Shown here one piece after another: positions 1 through 8,628 of a DNA stretch of 42,447 nt; position 1 is the stretch's first letter; each line of letters starts with the position of its first letter. The notes beneath the pieces are model-generated. The model ran no database searches. It had not been told where the DNA came from and was given only the letters and a program-made list of their open reading frames with translations. A program made the position numbers and the translations under genes. The stretch covers positions 1 to 42,447 of the forward strand of contig JACQCL010000163.1 of assembly GCA_016201645.1 (NCBI GenBank), read 5' to 3'. This DNA comes from Candidatus Rokuibacteriota bacterium (GTDB lineage: Bacteria; Methylomirabilota; Methylomirabilia; Rokubacteriales; CSP1-6).

Positions 1-1
1 C

Positions 2-205
2 GAGCTGGTGCAGGAGACGGCGCCCGCGGTGCGGCGGCGCCCCTGGGCGGACGCCCAGGAGTCCCGGGGCGAGAGGGCCGACCCCCTCGCGACGGCGCGA
101 CCGGCAGTCAGGAACGCCAGCGGCGAGAAGGTCGGTCGGAATGACCCCTGCCCATGCGGTTCCGGAAAGAAGTACAAGAAGTGCTGTCTGCTCAGAGCTA
201 CCTGA
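2..205 (+). CDS. secA: Preprotein translocase subunit SecA, C-terminal end (partial)
   Basis: Only the last 67 codons are present; the gene enters from the left edge. The visible part is a charged, Pro/Ala/Arg-rich linker of about 45 residues followed by a SEC-C zinc motif, C-x-C-x8-C-C within GRNDPCPCGSGKKYKKCC, then five residues and a TGA stop. This tail is characteristic of SecA, the cytoplasmic ATPase that drives proteins through SecYEG; the zinc motif binds SecB and phospholipid in the family. Other proteins also carry SEC-C motifs, so SecA is inferred from the linker plus terminal position of the motif. A candidate intrinsic terminator follows about 40 nt downstream, which separates this gene from smc. 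Confidence 0.75.
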   Translation, partial: ELVQETAPAVRRRPWADAQESRGERADPLATARPAVRNASGEKVGRNDPCPCGSGKKYKKCCLLRAT

Positions 206-245
206 CCTGCCGTCTCAATATCTAGGGTCTGCCCCCCTTCGTTCT

Positions 246-266
246 CCCCAGGCGTGGGGTTTTTTC
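246..266 (+). terminator. Candidate intrinsic terminator after secA
   Basis: A 5-bp GC-rich stem (CCCCA at 246-250, TGGGG at 255-259) with a GGCG loop is followed at once by six T residues (260-265). The stem is short, but the T tract is the only such run in this GC-rich neighbourhood and lies between two genes, just before the proposed smc promoter. Confidence 0.5.
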
Positions 267-267
267 T

Positions 268-296
268 TTGTTGGACGCCGGCCTGCGTGATATGAA
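268..296 (+). promoter_or_regulatory. Candidate sigma-70 promoter for smc
   Basis: A weak -35 TTGTTG (268-273) is 17 nt from TATGAA (291-296), which is preceded by TG one base upstream, giving an extended -10 (TGATATGAA). Predicted transcription start is about 303, some 19 nt before the smc ATG with its GGGGAG Shine-Dalgarno at 312-317. It lies directly downstream of the secA terminator. Confidence 0.45.
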
Positions 297-321
297 TACG
301 TCAATCTCTGTGGGGAGAGCG

Positions 322-3300
322 ATGCGGCTCGAGAAGATTATCGTCCACGGGTTCAAATCCTTCGGCGAGAAGACCGAGTTCAAGATCTTGCCCGGCATCA
401 CCGCCATCGTGGGCCCGAACGGGACCGGCAAGAGCAACGTGGCGGACGCGATTCGCTGGGCTCTCGGTGAGCAGAGCCCCAAGTCCCTCCGCGGCCACCG
501 GATGGAGGATGTGATCTTCCACGGCTCGGCGTCCCACAAGCCGCTGGGGCTGGCCGACGTGGAGCTTATCTTCGCCAACGACGGTGCCATCTCGGTTCCC
601 TGGAGCGAGGTGAGCGTCAGCCGGCGGCTTTACCGAACGGGGGAGAGCGAATACCTCCTGAACCGGACCGTCTGCCGCCTCCGCGATGTCCTGGACCTGT
701 TCGTCGGAACCGGCGTCAACCCGAAGGCGTACGCCCTGATGGATCAGGAACGGCTCAACCACGTCCTCACGGCGAAGCCGCTGGAGCGGCGGGTGTTCAT
801 CGAAGAGGCGGCGGGGATTACTCGCTATAAGCAGCAGCGCGTGGAGACGGTGGGGAAGCTGGACGCGACCCGCCAGAATCTCCAGCGGGTCCGCGACGTC
901 ATGGACGAGGTCAAGCGGCAGCTTGGCTCTCTGGAGCGGCAGGCGCGGAAGGCCCAGCAGTATAAAACCCTGCACGCCGAGCAGCGGAAACTCTCCCTAG
1001 CCCTCCTGGCGGCGGACTATCTGGCCCTCGGGCGTCAGGAGGCCGAGTGCCGCGAGCGGATGGACGGGCTTCGGCGCCAGGAAGAGGCGACCCGGGTGCG
1101 GCTCTCCGGCCTCGCGGCTGAGGAAGCCGCCCAGCGCGTGCAGATCCAGGAGACGGAACACCGCCTGTCGGACCTCCACCAATCGGTGCAGAAGATCCAG
1201 GGGGAGGTGGAGCGGCTTCTCGAGCGGCGCGAGCAGATGGGCATCCAGATCCGGGAGCTCTCTGAGGAGGACCTGAGGCTCCAAGAAGAGATCCGGCTCA
1301 TGGAAGAACGCGTGAGAGGCCTCAGAGCCGACCGGGCGACAAAGGAGCGCCAGCTGGAGGAGTTCGTAGCTTCCCAGCGAGAGCGGCAGGGCGCTCTCGA
1401 AGTGCTGGAGAGCGAACTCGAGAGGCTTCGCGGCACACTCCTGGAGAACCGGCAACGGCTCGAGGCGCTCCGGATTGATTCGGTGCGGGCGGCGGGGGAG
1501 CGGGCTGAGCTGACCCGTTCCATCGGCGCGCTTCGGGAGCGGGAGAGCCAGCTCCTTCGCCGCCGGGAGCGGCTCGGGGAGGAGGCGGCCGCCACCTCTG
1601 CCGAGGCTCGGGACCTGGCCGAGTCGCGCGGGCGGCTCGAGATTCTCCAGAAGCAGATCGCGGAGGAGTTGTCGCAGCTGGAGGCGCGGCGTTCGACCCT
1701 GGAGCGCGAACTGGCGGCTCGGGAAGGCCTGCGGCAGCGGGGCCAGGCCGAGCTGGACGAACTCCGCCTCACCCTGGCCGCGCGGCAGTCGAGGCGGGAA
1801 GCTCTGGAGCGCCTGGAGCGGGAACGGGAAGGATACGGGGCGGGGGTCCGCGCGATCTTCAAGGACGGGAGCGCTTCGGCGATCCCGGGGGTTCTCGGCA
1901 CTGTGGCGGATCTGCTGGAAGTCCCCTCCGGGCTCGAGACCGCAGTGGAGGCCGTGCTCGGCAATCGTCTCCAGTGGGTGGTGGTGGAACGCTTCGCCGA
2001 CGCGAAAGCCGGCGTCGGACATCTGGCGGCGAACGGCGCCGGGTCGGCCACGTTCCTTCCCCTGGAAACCCTCCCCGTCGAGAACGGGCTCCCGCGGGAC
2101 GAGGCCGATCTCAGGTGGGCTGCTCGGCTCGTGCGCTCGCGCCACGCCGCCTTGCTTCATTATCTCCTCGGCCGGGTGGCGGTGGTGCGGAACCTGGACC
2201 AAGCTGAAGCGCTATGGCGCCTCAACGGAACAACTGCGACCTTCGTCACGCGGACCGGGGAAGTGCTCTCTCCGGCCGGAAGGTTGACGGGCGGCCGCGC
2301 GTCGAGCGGCGAGGCGGAGCACTCACTGCTCGGACGGAAGCGCGCGATCAGGGAACTCGCCGATGAGTCCGCACGCCTGGCCGAGGGTGTGGGGGTGGCG
2401 CAGACGTGCCTGGAGCGGTTGGAGGCCGAGATTCTGGCGCTCAGGGGCGAGCAGGCCCGGCTTCTCGAATCCATCCAGAGCCACGCCGGGCGACGGCTCG
2501 AGCAGGAGAAGGACCTGGAACAGATCCTCCGGGAGGCCGGGCGCCTCTCCGGGCATCTCGAAACGCTCGAGGTTGAGGAGCGACAGCTCGAGGAGGAGGC
2601 CGGCGCGGCGGCGCGGGAGCGGGAAGCCTTGGAGAGGCAGGTTCAAGCCGCAACCGAGGAGGAGAGGCGGCTGGAGAGCACCATGGTTGAGCTCCGCGCG
2701 ACCGTGGAAGCCTCCCAGGAGAGCGATACGGCTCTCGCGGGAGAACTGACAGCCGGTCGGGTCGAATGGGCCGCCCTCGGAGAGCGGGTCGAAGCCCTCC
2801 GCCGGGAACTTGTTCACTTGGATGACGTGGGCGAGGACCTGGCCCGGCGCCGGTCTCAGGCGGAAGCGCGCCGGCGTCAGCTCGCCCTACGGCAGGCGGA
2901 CCTCTCCTCGGAGCGGGCGGAGGCGGATGAGCGGGCCCGTCAGGTGGCGGTGGACCGGGACCGCCTGGAGGGTGAGGAGCGTCGGATTGCCCGTGAGCAC
3001 GCGGAGCTGGTCGCGCGCCTCCAGGAGATTGAGGCGACGGCTGGTCAGGAGGAGCGGGCGTTGGATCAGATTCGCGAGGCGCTTCACGGGCTTGAGCTCC
3101 AGGCTACCGAAGGTCGGGTCAGGCGCGAAGAGCTGGAGCAGGAGGGGCGGCGCCGTTTCGGCGTTGAGGCGATCGCGCTCGGGAGTCACGCCGACCCGTC
3201 CGCCGATCTGGAGGCGGTCAGGTCTCGGCTGACGGAGCTGGACGCGAACGTGGCCGCCATGGGGCCGGTCAACCTCGTGGCCGACGAAGAGTACCGTGAA

Positions 3301-3864
3301 CTCGAAGAGCGCTTGGCCTTTCTCCGAAGCCAGCACGAAGACCTCGTCCTCTCCATCAAGGACCTCGAGAAGGCCATCAGGGGGATGACCCGAACGGCGC
3401 AGGAGCGGTTCGTCCAAGCCTTCGAGGCGATCAACGGGCACTTCGGCCAGATCTTCGGTCGCCTCTTCGAAGGGGGGCGGGCCGAGTTGAGGCTCGTGGA
3501 ACCCGAGGAGGGCGAAGATGCCCTGGAGTCCGGGGTCGAGCTGATGGCTCAGCCCCGGGGGAAGCGCCTTCAGTCCGTCACGCTCCTGTCCGGCGGAGAG
3601 AAGGCGCTCACCGGACTGGCGTTGCTCTTCGCCATCTTCTACTTCAGGCCGAGCCCCTTCTGCGTGTTGGATGAAGTCGATGCGCCCTTAGATGACGCGA
3701 ACATCCATCGATTCCTTCGAGTTCTACGTGAACTCTGCCAGCAAACCCAGTTTATCGTGATTACGCACAACCGAAAGACCATGGAAGCGGTCGACGTGCT
3801 CTACGGCATCACGATGGAGGAACCCGGACTCTCCCGCCTCGTGTCTGTCCGCCTCAACGACTGA
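322..3864 (+). CDS. smc: Chromosome segregation ATPase SMC
   Basis: Structural maintenance of chromosomes protein, core of the SMC-ScpAB condensin that compacts and resolves replicated chromosomes. The product is 1180 aa, the usual bacterial length. The N-terminal head has Walker A GPNGTGKS at residues 31-38. Long coiled-coil arms flank a hinge at roughly 513-672. The C-terminal head has the ABC signature LLSGGEKALTG (serine near 1090) and Walker B FCVLDEVDAPLDDAN (D1117, E1118). The ATG at 322 was chosen because MRLEKIIVHGFKSF is the family's N-terminus and GGGGAG lies just upstream; the frame is also open through a TTG at 268 and an ATG at 292, which lack family support. No scpA or scpB is in the window. 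It is followed after 70 nt by rodZ and then ftsY. Confidence 0.96.
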   Translation: MRLEKIIVHGFKSFGEKTEFKILPGITAIVGPNGTGKSNVADAIRWALGEQSPKSLRGHRMEDVIFHGSASHKPLGLADVELIFANDGAISVPWSEVSVSRRLYRTGESEYLLNRTVCRLRDVLDLFVGTGVNPKAYALMDQERLNHVLTAKPLERRVFIEEAAGITRYKQQRVETVGKLDATRQNLQRVRDVMDEVKRQLGSLERQARKAQQYKTLHAEQRKLSLALLAADYLALGRQEAECRERMDGLRRQEEATRVRLSGLAAEEAAQRVQIQETEHRLSDLHQSVQKIQGEVERLLERREQMGIQIRELSEEDLRLQEEIRLMEERVRGLRADRATKERQLEEFVASQRERQGALEVLESELERLRGTLLENRQRLEALRIDSVRAAGERAELTRSIGALRERESQLLRRRERLGEEAAATSAEARDLAESRGRLEILQKQIAEELSQLEARRSTLERELAAREGLRQRGQAELDELRLTLAARQSRREALERLEREREGYGAGVRAIFKDGSASAIPGVLGTVADLLEVPSGLETAVEAVLGNRLQWVVVERFADAKAGVGHLAANGAGSATFLPLETLPVENGLPRDEADLRWAARLVRSRHAALLHYLLGRVAVVRNLDQAEALWRLNGTTATFVTRTGEVLSPAGRLTGGRASSGEAEHSLLGRKRAIRELADESARLAEGVGVAQTCLERLEAEILALRGEQARLLESIQSHAGRRLEQEKDLEQILREAGRLSGHLETLEVEERQLEEEAGAAAREREALERQVQAATEEERRLESTMVELRATVEASQESDTALAGELTAGRVEWAALGERVEALRRELVHLDDVGEDLARRRSQAEARRRQLALRQADLSSERAEADERARQVAVDRDRLEGEERRIAREHAELVARLQEIEATAGQEERALDQIREALHGLELQATEGRVRREELEQEGRRRFGVEAIALGSHADPSADLEAVRSRLTELDANVAAMGPVNLVADEEYRELEERLAFLRSQHEDLVLSIKDLEKAIRGMTRTAQERFVQAFEAINGHFGQIFGRLFEGGRAELRLVEPEEGEDALESGVELMAQPRGKRLQSVTLLSGGEKALTGLALLFAIFYFRPSPFCVLDEVDAPLDDANIHRFLRVLRELCQQTQFIVITHNRKTMEAVDVLYGITMEEPGLSRLVSVRLND

Positions 3865-3884
3865 AACCTAAATCCTTTCGAGCG

Positions 3885-3914
3885 TTGACTTTTCTCGACG
3901 GCATGGATTACACT
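3885..3914 (+). promoter_or_regulatory. Candidate sigma-70 promoter for the rodZ-ftsY genes
   Basis: -35 TTGACT (3885-3890, five of six consensus bases) and -10 TACACT (3909-3914, four of six) are 18 nt apart in the smc-rodZ gap. Predicted start is about 3921, giving a leader of about 14 nt that contains GGCAGGGG ahead of the ATG at 3935. The same TACACT -10 recurs before ilvE and gmhB. Confidence 0.6.
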
Positions 3915-3934
3915 CCTTCCGGCAGGGGTTCCCC

Positions 3935-4657
3935 ATGCAGTCCCTCGGTTCTTACCTGAGCGAGCTTCGAGCAGCCCGGGGTGTTTCCCTGGAGGAGCTG
4001 GCCCGCATTACACGTGTCGGCCAGCCGTACCTCCAGGCGTTGGAAGCAGACGCCTTTGACCGGCTTCCCGCCCCGGTCTTTAACAAGGGATTCATCCGGG
4101 CCTACTGTCAGGCCCTGGGAGAGTCCGCCGACGAGGCCCTCGCCCGCTATCGGGAACTCTTGGGCACGCCGCCCGCTCAGCCCGCGCTCCAGCTCACCCT
4201 ACGGCCAAGGGCGCCCGGGCATGGACCGGTGCTGGTGAGCCTCGTCCTGCTCCTCGTGTTGGGCCTCGGCCTCTTCCTCGTGGTCGGACTCCAGGGGCGT
4301 CTCAAGGGACCCGTCGTCGCTGGCGGTGCGACGGCTTCGGCGCCGAAGAGGGTCTCGCCGTCTTCAGTGGCGACGGCGCCGAGACCAGAAGACTCGTCGC
4401 GCTTGAGGCTGGTGGCTCGGACCACGGAGCCCACGTGGGTGCGGGTGCAAACCGACGACGGAGGCGTGGTGCAGGAGCTCCTCCCCGCCGGCGCGACGCG
4501 GGAGTGGGTGTCCGCCAGACGTTTCATCGTCACCGTCGGCAATGCGGGCGGCATCGCTCTGGAACTCAACGGCCAGCCGCTCCCGCCGTTGGGCGCCCGG
4601 GGCGCGGTCATACAGAATCTCGTCATCCCGGCGGAGACCGAGGCCGCGAGGCCGTGA
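3935..4657 (+). CDS. rodZ: RodZ-like helix-turn-helix membrane protein
   Basis: A 240-aa bitopic membrane protein with the RodZ layout. An N-terminal cytoplasmic helix-turn-helix domain (about 1-70, including the family's DAFDRLPAPVFNKGFIRAY stretch) is followed by one transmembrane segment (about 97-120, Leu/Val rich), a low-complexity linker, and a C-terminal DUF4115-type beta domain (about 153-235). In the family RodZ anchors MreB filaments to the membrane and helps set cell shape; here that role is inferred from domain order. At 240 aa it is shorter than E. coli RodZ (337 aa), mainly in the linker. It has its own promoter after smc and overlaps ftsY by 4 nt. No mreB is nearby. The start codon is the first ATG after the promoter. 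Confidence 0.85.
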   Translation: MQSLGSYLSELRAARGVSLEELARITRVGQPYLQALEADAFDRLPAPVFNKGFIRAYCQALGESADEALARYRELLGTPPAQPALQLTLRPRAPGHGPVLVSLVLLLVLGLGLFLVVGLQGRLKGPVVAGGATASAPKRVSPSSVATAPRPEDSSRLRLVARTTEPTWVRVQTDDGGVVQELLPAGATREWVSARRFIVTVGNAGGIALELNGQPLPPLGARGAVIQNLVIPAETEAARP

Positions 4658-5577
4658 AAGTTCTGGCGGCCCTGGCCGATCGCGTGAGGCTCAGCCTCGA
4701 GCGGTCCAGAAACGCCCTGGGCGGCGGGCTTAGCGCCATCCTCCGCCTTGCGAGGCCCCTCGACGAGTCGCTCTTCGAGGAGCTGGAGGAACTGCTGGTC
4801 TCGGCCGACCTGGGATCCCTCACCGCGCGCGAGTTTGTCGAGCGCCTGCGGGAAGACGTCCGCCGAGGTCGTCTCACCGCGCCGGAGGACGTCCGCTCAG
4901 AGCTCAAGCGGTTTCTCGAAGAGGTGCTGGCGACCGCCGTTTCCCCGTTGGCGCTCGATCAGCGGCCGGCGGTGATCCTGATGCTGGGAGTCAACGGCAG
5001 CGGCAAGACCACGACGTGCGGCAAGCTGGCGGCGGCCCTCAAGGGCGCGGGCAAGTCGGTCGCGTTGGCGGCCGCCGACACATTCCGCGCGGCGGCCATT
5101 GACCAGCTCCTGGCCTGGGGAGAGCGGGTCGGAGTGGAGGTCATCCACCAGGCTCCCGGTTCGGATCCGTCGGCCGTCGTCTTCGACGCTGTCAAGGCGG
5201 TGACGGCCCGGGGCGTGGATGTGCTTATTGTGGATACGGCGGGCCGGCTCCACACGAAGTCGAACCTGCTCGAGGAGCTGGCCAAGGTCAAGCGGGTGGT
5301 GGGCCGCCAGCTTCCCGGTGCCCCGCACGAATCCCTCATGGTGCTGGACGCGACGACCGGCCAGAACGGGCTGGCTCAGGCCCGGACTTTCCACGAGGGG
5401 GTCGGACTCACGGGGCTTGTCCTCACCAAGCTCGACGGCACAGCCAAGGGTGGCATCGTGGTTCCGATCCACCGCGAGCTCGGCCTGCCGATCAAGCTGG
5501 TCGGCACCGGCGAACGCGAGGACGACCTGCAGCCCTTCGACCCCAAGGTGTTTGTGTCGGCCCTCCTCCCGGAGTAG
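4654..5577 (+). CDS. ftsY: Signal recognition particle receptor FtsY
   Basis: SRP receptor GTPase that docks Ffh-ribosome complexes at the membrane. The product is 307 aa and is essentially the NG domain. The helical N domain (about 1-100) is followed by G1 GVNGSGKTT (112-120), DTAGR (from D194) and TKLDG (258-262), ending with the family's FDPKVF-type C-terminus. The acidic A domain of E. coli FtsY is missing, as is common outside enterobacteria. The chosen GTG overlaps the rodZ stop (GTGA). The frame runs open further upstream inside rodZ, but that stretch is Arg-rich and does not resemble FtsY. smc-ftsY proximity is a common arrangement; the intervening rodZ is less usual. Confidence 0.95.
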   Translation: MKVLAALADRVRLSLERSRNALGGGLSAILRLARPLDESLFEELEELLVSADLGSLTAREFVERLREDVRRGRLTAPEDVRSELKRFLEEVLATAVSPLALDQRPAVILMLGVNGSGKTTTCGKLAAALKGAGKSVALAAADTFRAAAIDQLLAWGERVGVEVIHQAPGSDPSAVVFDAVKAVTARGVDVLIVDTAGRLHTKSNLLEELAKVKRVVGRQLPGAPHESLMVLDATTGQNGLAQARTFHEGVGLTGLVLTKLDGTAKGGIVVPIHRELGLPIKLVGTGEREDDLQPFDPKVFVSALLPE

Positions 5578-5590
5578 CCGGGGACCGCCC

Positions 5591-6724
5591 ATGCCTCTCT
5601 CCGCCCTCGATGAGTCCCTGATGCACCGGGCCCTCGCTCTGGCCGAGTGCGCCCGGGGACTGACTTCCCCCAACCCCTTGGTCGGAGCCCTGGTCGTTCG
5701 TGACGGGGTGATCGTCGGCGAAGGCTTCCACCTGCGAGCCGGCGCCCCCCACGCCGAGAGCCTGGCCCTCGCCGTCGCAGGGGAGGCGGCGCGCGGCGCG
5801 ACGCTCTACGTGACGCTTGAGCCGTGCGTTCATGAGGGGCGGACTCCGCCCTGCGTCCCGGCGATTGTCGAGGCCGGGATTCGCCGGGTGGTGGCAGCGG
5901 TGGGAGACCCGAACCCGCGAGTGGCCGGGGCCGGCCTCGCGGCGCTCGGCCAGGCCGGGCTTGAGGTCTCGGTCGGGTGTCTTGAGGAGGAGGCGCGCAG
6001 GCTCAACCAGCCCTTCTTCACCTGGATCACCGCGGGGCGCCCGTTCGTGACCCTCAAGGTCGCCATGAGCCTGGACGGCAAGATCGCCGGGTGGGATCGC
6101 TCCTCCCGCTGGATCACGGGCGAAGAGGCGCGCCGCGAGACACACCGGCTCAGGAGCCAAGCCGACGCAATCGCGGTGGGGATCTCGACGGTCCTGGCTG
6201 ATGATCCCGAGTTGACCGTCCGGCTAGAGCCCGCCTGGCCCCGCGAGCCCTATCGTGTGGTCGTTGACAGCCACGGTCGGACGCCGACGACCTCGCGTGT
6301 TCTTGCCGCGGGAAGCCCCGAGAGAACGCTGATTGCCGTGACCGAGTCGGCGCCGGAGGACCGGCTCAGGGCTCTTGAGGCGTCTGGGGCTCGGGTGCTC
6401 CGCCTCCCGGCTCGGGATGGGCGCGTGGACCTCGGTGCGCTGATGGCGGACCTGGCTCAGAGAGAGGTCACCGCGCTGCTCCTCGAGGGGGGTGGCGAGT
6501 TGAACGCAGGGTTTCTCGAGGCAGGGCTCGTGGATCGGGTTGCGGTCTTTGTGGCGCCGATGCTCCTCGGGGGGCGGGACGCTCCCACGCCGCTCGGGGG
6601 GCCCGGCCGAGGCTTGAAGGAGGCGTTTCGCCTCGCCCGGATGACCGTGAAGCCGGTGGGAGAGGACCTGCTCGTCGAAGGGGATATCGCCCGGGAGAAT
6701 GAGGATGTTCACGGGCATCGTTGA
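5591..6724 (+). CDS. ribD: Bifunctional riboflavin deaminase/reductase RibD
   Basis: Carries out two steps of riboflavin synthesis: deamination of the pyrimidine and reduction of its ribosyl side chain. Length 377 aa, typical for the fusion. The N-terminal cytidine-deaminase-like domain has HAE at 54-56 and zinc ligands in PC (78-79) plus C88 (EGRTPPC). The C-terminal reductase domain starts near 147 with FVTLKVAMSLDGKIA and contains the LLLEGGGELN loop. The ATG at 5591 gives the standard N-terminus; the frame is also open upstream through ftsY without similarity. It follows ftsY by 13 nt and overlaps ribE by 20 nt. There is no room upstream for an FMN riboswitch. Confidence 0.96.
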   Translation: MPLSALDESLMHRALALAECARGLTSPNPLVGALVVRDGVIVGEGFHLRAGAPHAESLALAVAGEAARGATLYVTLEPCVHEGRTPPCVPAIVEAGIRRVVAAVGDPNPRVAGAGLAALGQAGLEVSVGCLEEEARRLNQPFFTWITAGRPFVTLKVAMSLDGKIAGWDRSSRWITGEEARRETHRLRSQADAIAVGISTVLADDPELTVRLEPAWPREPYRVVVDSHGRTPTTSRVLAAGSPERTLIAVTESAPEDRLRALEASGARVLRLPARDGRVDLGALMADLAQREVTALLLEGGGELNAGFLEAGLVDRVAVFVAPMLLGGRDAPTPLGGPGRGLKEAFRLARMTVKPVGEDLLVEGDIARENEDVHGHR

Positions 6725-7367
6725 GGAGCTGGGCGAGGTCGTCCGGTTCCTCCGTCAGGAGGGGGCGTGGCGGCTCACTGTCAGGGGTGAACGCACTGTC
6801 GAAGGCAGCTCGGTGGGTTCGAGCGTTGCCGTCAACGGCGTCTACCTCACCGTGGTTGAGCAGTCCGGGAACCTTCTCACTTTTGAACTGGGCCCGGAGA
6901 CCTTGGGGGCCACGGCCCTCCCGGATCTGGCTCCAGGCTCCCCGGTCAACCTCGAGCGTCCCGTCCGCTTGGGGGCGCCGCTCGGCGGGCACCTGGTTCT
7001 CGGCCACGTTGACGGGATCGGGAGCGTCGCGCGGGTTTCCCCGGAGCGTGGTACCGTAAGGATGAGAATTGTGGTCCCGGACCCAAGCCTCCTGCGTTAT
7101 ATGATTCCCAAGGGTTCGGTGGCGGTGGACGGGGTGAGTCTGACCGTGGCGGCCCTGGAGAGGGACGCCTTCGAAGTCATGGTGATCCCGCATACGCTGT
7201 CGGTCACCACCCTGGGGAGGCGGGCGGCGGGGGACCGCGTCAACCTCGAAATGGACGTGATCGGCAAGTATCTCTACCGGTTTCTCCAGCTGGGGGAGGC
7301 CGGCGATGCCTCTGTTCTCGATGCGCTGCTGGCCCGCCAGGCGCTCGCTCGCGGAGGGGATCGATGA
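6705..7367 (+). CDS. ribE: Riboflavin synthase alpha subunit
   Basis: Dismutates two molecules of 6,7-dimethyl-8-ribityllumazine to riboflavin, the last step of the pathway. The 220-aa product has two lumazine-binding repeats: the first begins MFTGIVEELG with SVAVNGVYLTV, the second has GHVDGIG and SVAVDGVSLTV. The ATG at 6705 is preferred over the ATG at 6699, because it gives the invariant MFTGIVE start and has GGGAG at 6693-6697 at proper spacing. It overlaps ribD by 20 nt and is 16 nt before ribBA. The gene is called ribC or ribE depending on the naming system. Confidence 0.96.
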   Translation: MFTGIVEELGEVVRFLRQEGAWRLTVRGERTVEGSSVGSSVAVNGVYLTVVEQSGNLLTFELGPETLGATALPDLAPGSPVNLERPVRLGAPLGGHLVLGHVDGIGSVARVSPERGTVRMRIVVPDPSLLRYMIPKGSVAVDGVSLTVAALERDAFEVMVIPHTLSVTTLGRRAAGDRVNLEMDVIGKYLYRFLQLGEAGDASVLDALLARQALARGGDR

Positions 7368-7383
7368 GCCCACGAGGTGCCGC

Positions 7384-8625
7384 ATGACGAAACTTCCTGA
7401 GGAGACCGCCCGCCGGGAGTTTGCGTCAATCGAGACCGCCATCGAAGAGATTCGGGCCGGCCGGATACTCGTGGTGGTGGACGACGAGGACCGCGAGAAC
7501 GAAGGCGACTTGGTCATGGCCGCCGACAAGGTGACGCCGGAAGCGGTCAACTTCATGACCAAGTACGGGCGCGGGCTCATCTGCGTGCCGATTGTCGGCG
7601 AACGACTGGACGCCCTTCAGATTTCCATGATGGTGTCGGACAACACGGCCCCGATGGGCACGGCCTTCACGGTCACGGTGGATGCCCGCCGGGGCGTCAC
7701 CACGGGGACTTCGGCGCACGACCGCGCGGTGACGATCAAGACCCTCGTGGATCCTAAGACCCGGCCCGAGGACCTGACGCGCCCCGGCCACATTCTCCCC
7801 CTCCGGGCGATGTCGGGCGGGGTTCTGCGCAGAGCCGGGCACACGGAGGCGTCGGTGGACCTCGCGCGCTTGGCCGGGTGCTCACCCGCCGGGGTCATCT
7901 GCGAGGTCATGGATGACGACGGGGGGATGGCGCGGGTCCCCCAGCTCCTGGCCCTCGCCCGGGCTCATGACCTGAAGGTCATCACGATCACGGACCTCAT
8001 CGAGTACCGGATCCGCAAGGAGAAGCTGGTCCGCCGCGTGGCCACCATTCGGCTTCCCACCGAGCTCGGCGACTTCACGGCTGTTGCGTACGAGACGACG
8101 GTGGACAACCGTGTGCCGCTGGCGCTGGTGGTTGGAGACGTCACCGGTGGCACGCCCGTCCTCGTCAGGGTGCACTCCGAGTGCCTCACGGGAGACGTCT
8201 TTCACAGCAAGCGGTGCGACTGCGGCTCGCAGCTCGAAACGGCGCTGAGCATCATCCAGAAGGAAGGGCGGGGTGTCTTCGTTTACATGCGGCAGGAGGG
8301 GCGGGGGATCGGGCTTCTGAACAAGATGCGGGCCTACGAGCTTCAGGATCAGGGCAAGGACACGGTGGAGGCGAACCTCGCGCTTGGCTTCAAGGCCGAC
8401 CTCAGGGACTATGGGATCGGCGCCCAGATCCTGCTGGACCTGGGGATAAGAAGCATGCGCCTCCTGACCAACAACCCCAAGAAGATCGTGGGGCTCGAAG
8501 GGTACGGCCTCCAGCTGGCGGAGCGGGTGCCTATCGAGATTCCCGCCACGGGCTCCAACCTCCGCTACCTCAAGACCAAGCGGGAGAAGCTGGGCCACCT
8601 CTTTTCCTCCCTCCCCTCCGAGTGA
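7384..8625 (+). CDS. ribBA: Bifunctional DHBP synthase / GTP cyclohydrolase II RibBA
   Basis: Supplies both precursors of riboflavin. The N-terminal RibB domain (about 1-207) converts ribulose 5-phosphate to dihydroxybutanone phosphate and shows the acidic loop VDDEDRENEGDL (32-43). The C-terminal RibA domain (about 208-413) opens GTP and has zinc cysteines C267, C278 and C280 (CDCGSQL), followed by RQEGRGIGL. Both domains look intact and the fusion is full length (413 aa). The ATG at 7384 was chosen because similarity begins shortly after it; an in-frame ATG at 7306 lies inside ribE and gives an unrelated extension. It sits between ribE (16 nt) and ribH (3 nt). Confidence 0.96.
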   Translation: MTKLPEETARREFASIETAIEEIRAGRILVVVDDEDRENEGDLVMAADKVTPEAVNFMTKYGRGLICVPIVGERLDALQISMMVSDNTAPMGTAFTVTVDARRGVTTGTSAHDRAVTIKTLVDPKTRPEDLTRPGHILPLRAMSGGVLRRAGHTEASVDLARLAGCSPAGVICEVMDDDGGMARVPQLLALARAHDLKVITITDLIEYRIRKEKLVRRVATIRLPTELGDFTAVAYETTVDNRVPLALVVGDVTGGTPVLVRVHSECLTGDVFHSKRCDCGSQLETALSIIQKEGRGVFVYMRQEGRGIGLLNKMRAYELQDQGKDTVEANLALGFKADLRDYGIGAQILLDLGIRSMRLLTNNPKKIVGLEGYGLQLAERVPIEIPATGSNLRYLKTKREKLGHLFSSLPSE

Positions 8626-8628
8626 CGT

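Noticed and set aside
4435..4653. N-terminal extension of ftsY as an A domain
   Set aside because: The extension is the out-of-frame reading of rodZ, is Arg/Gly-rich rather than acidic, and GTG 4654 gives a normal overlap start.
5578..5590. FMN riboswitch ahead of the riboflavin genes
   Set aside because: Only 13 nt separate ftsY and ribD, too short for an RFN element; none is seen in the other rib gene gaps.
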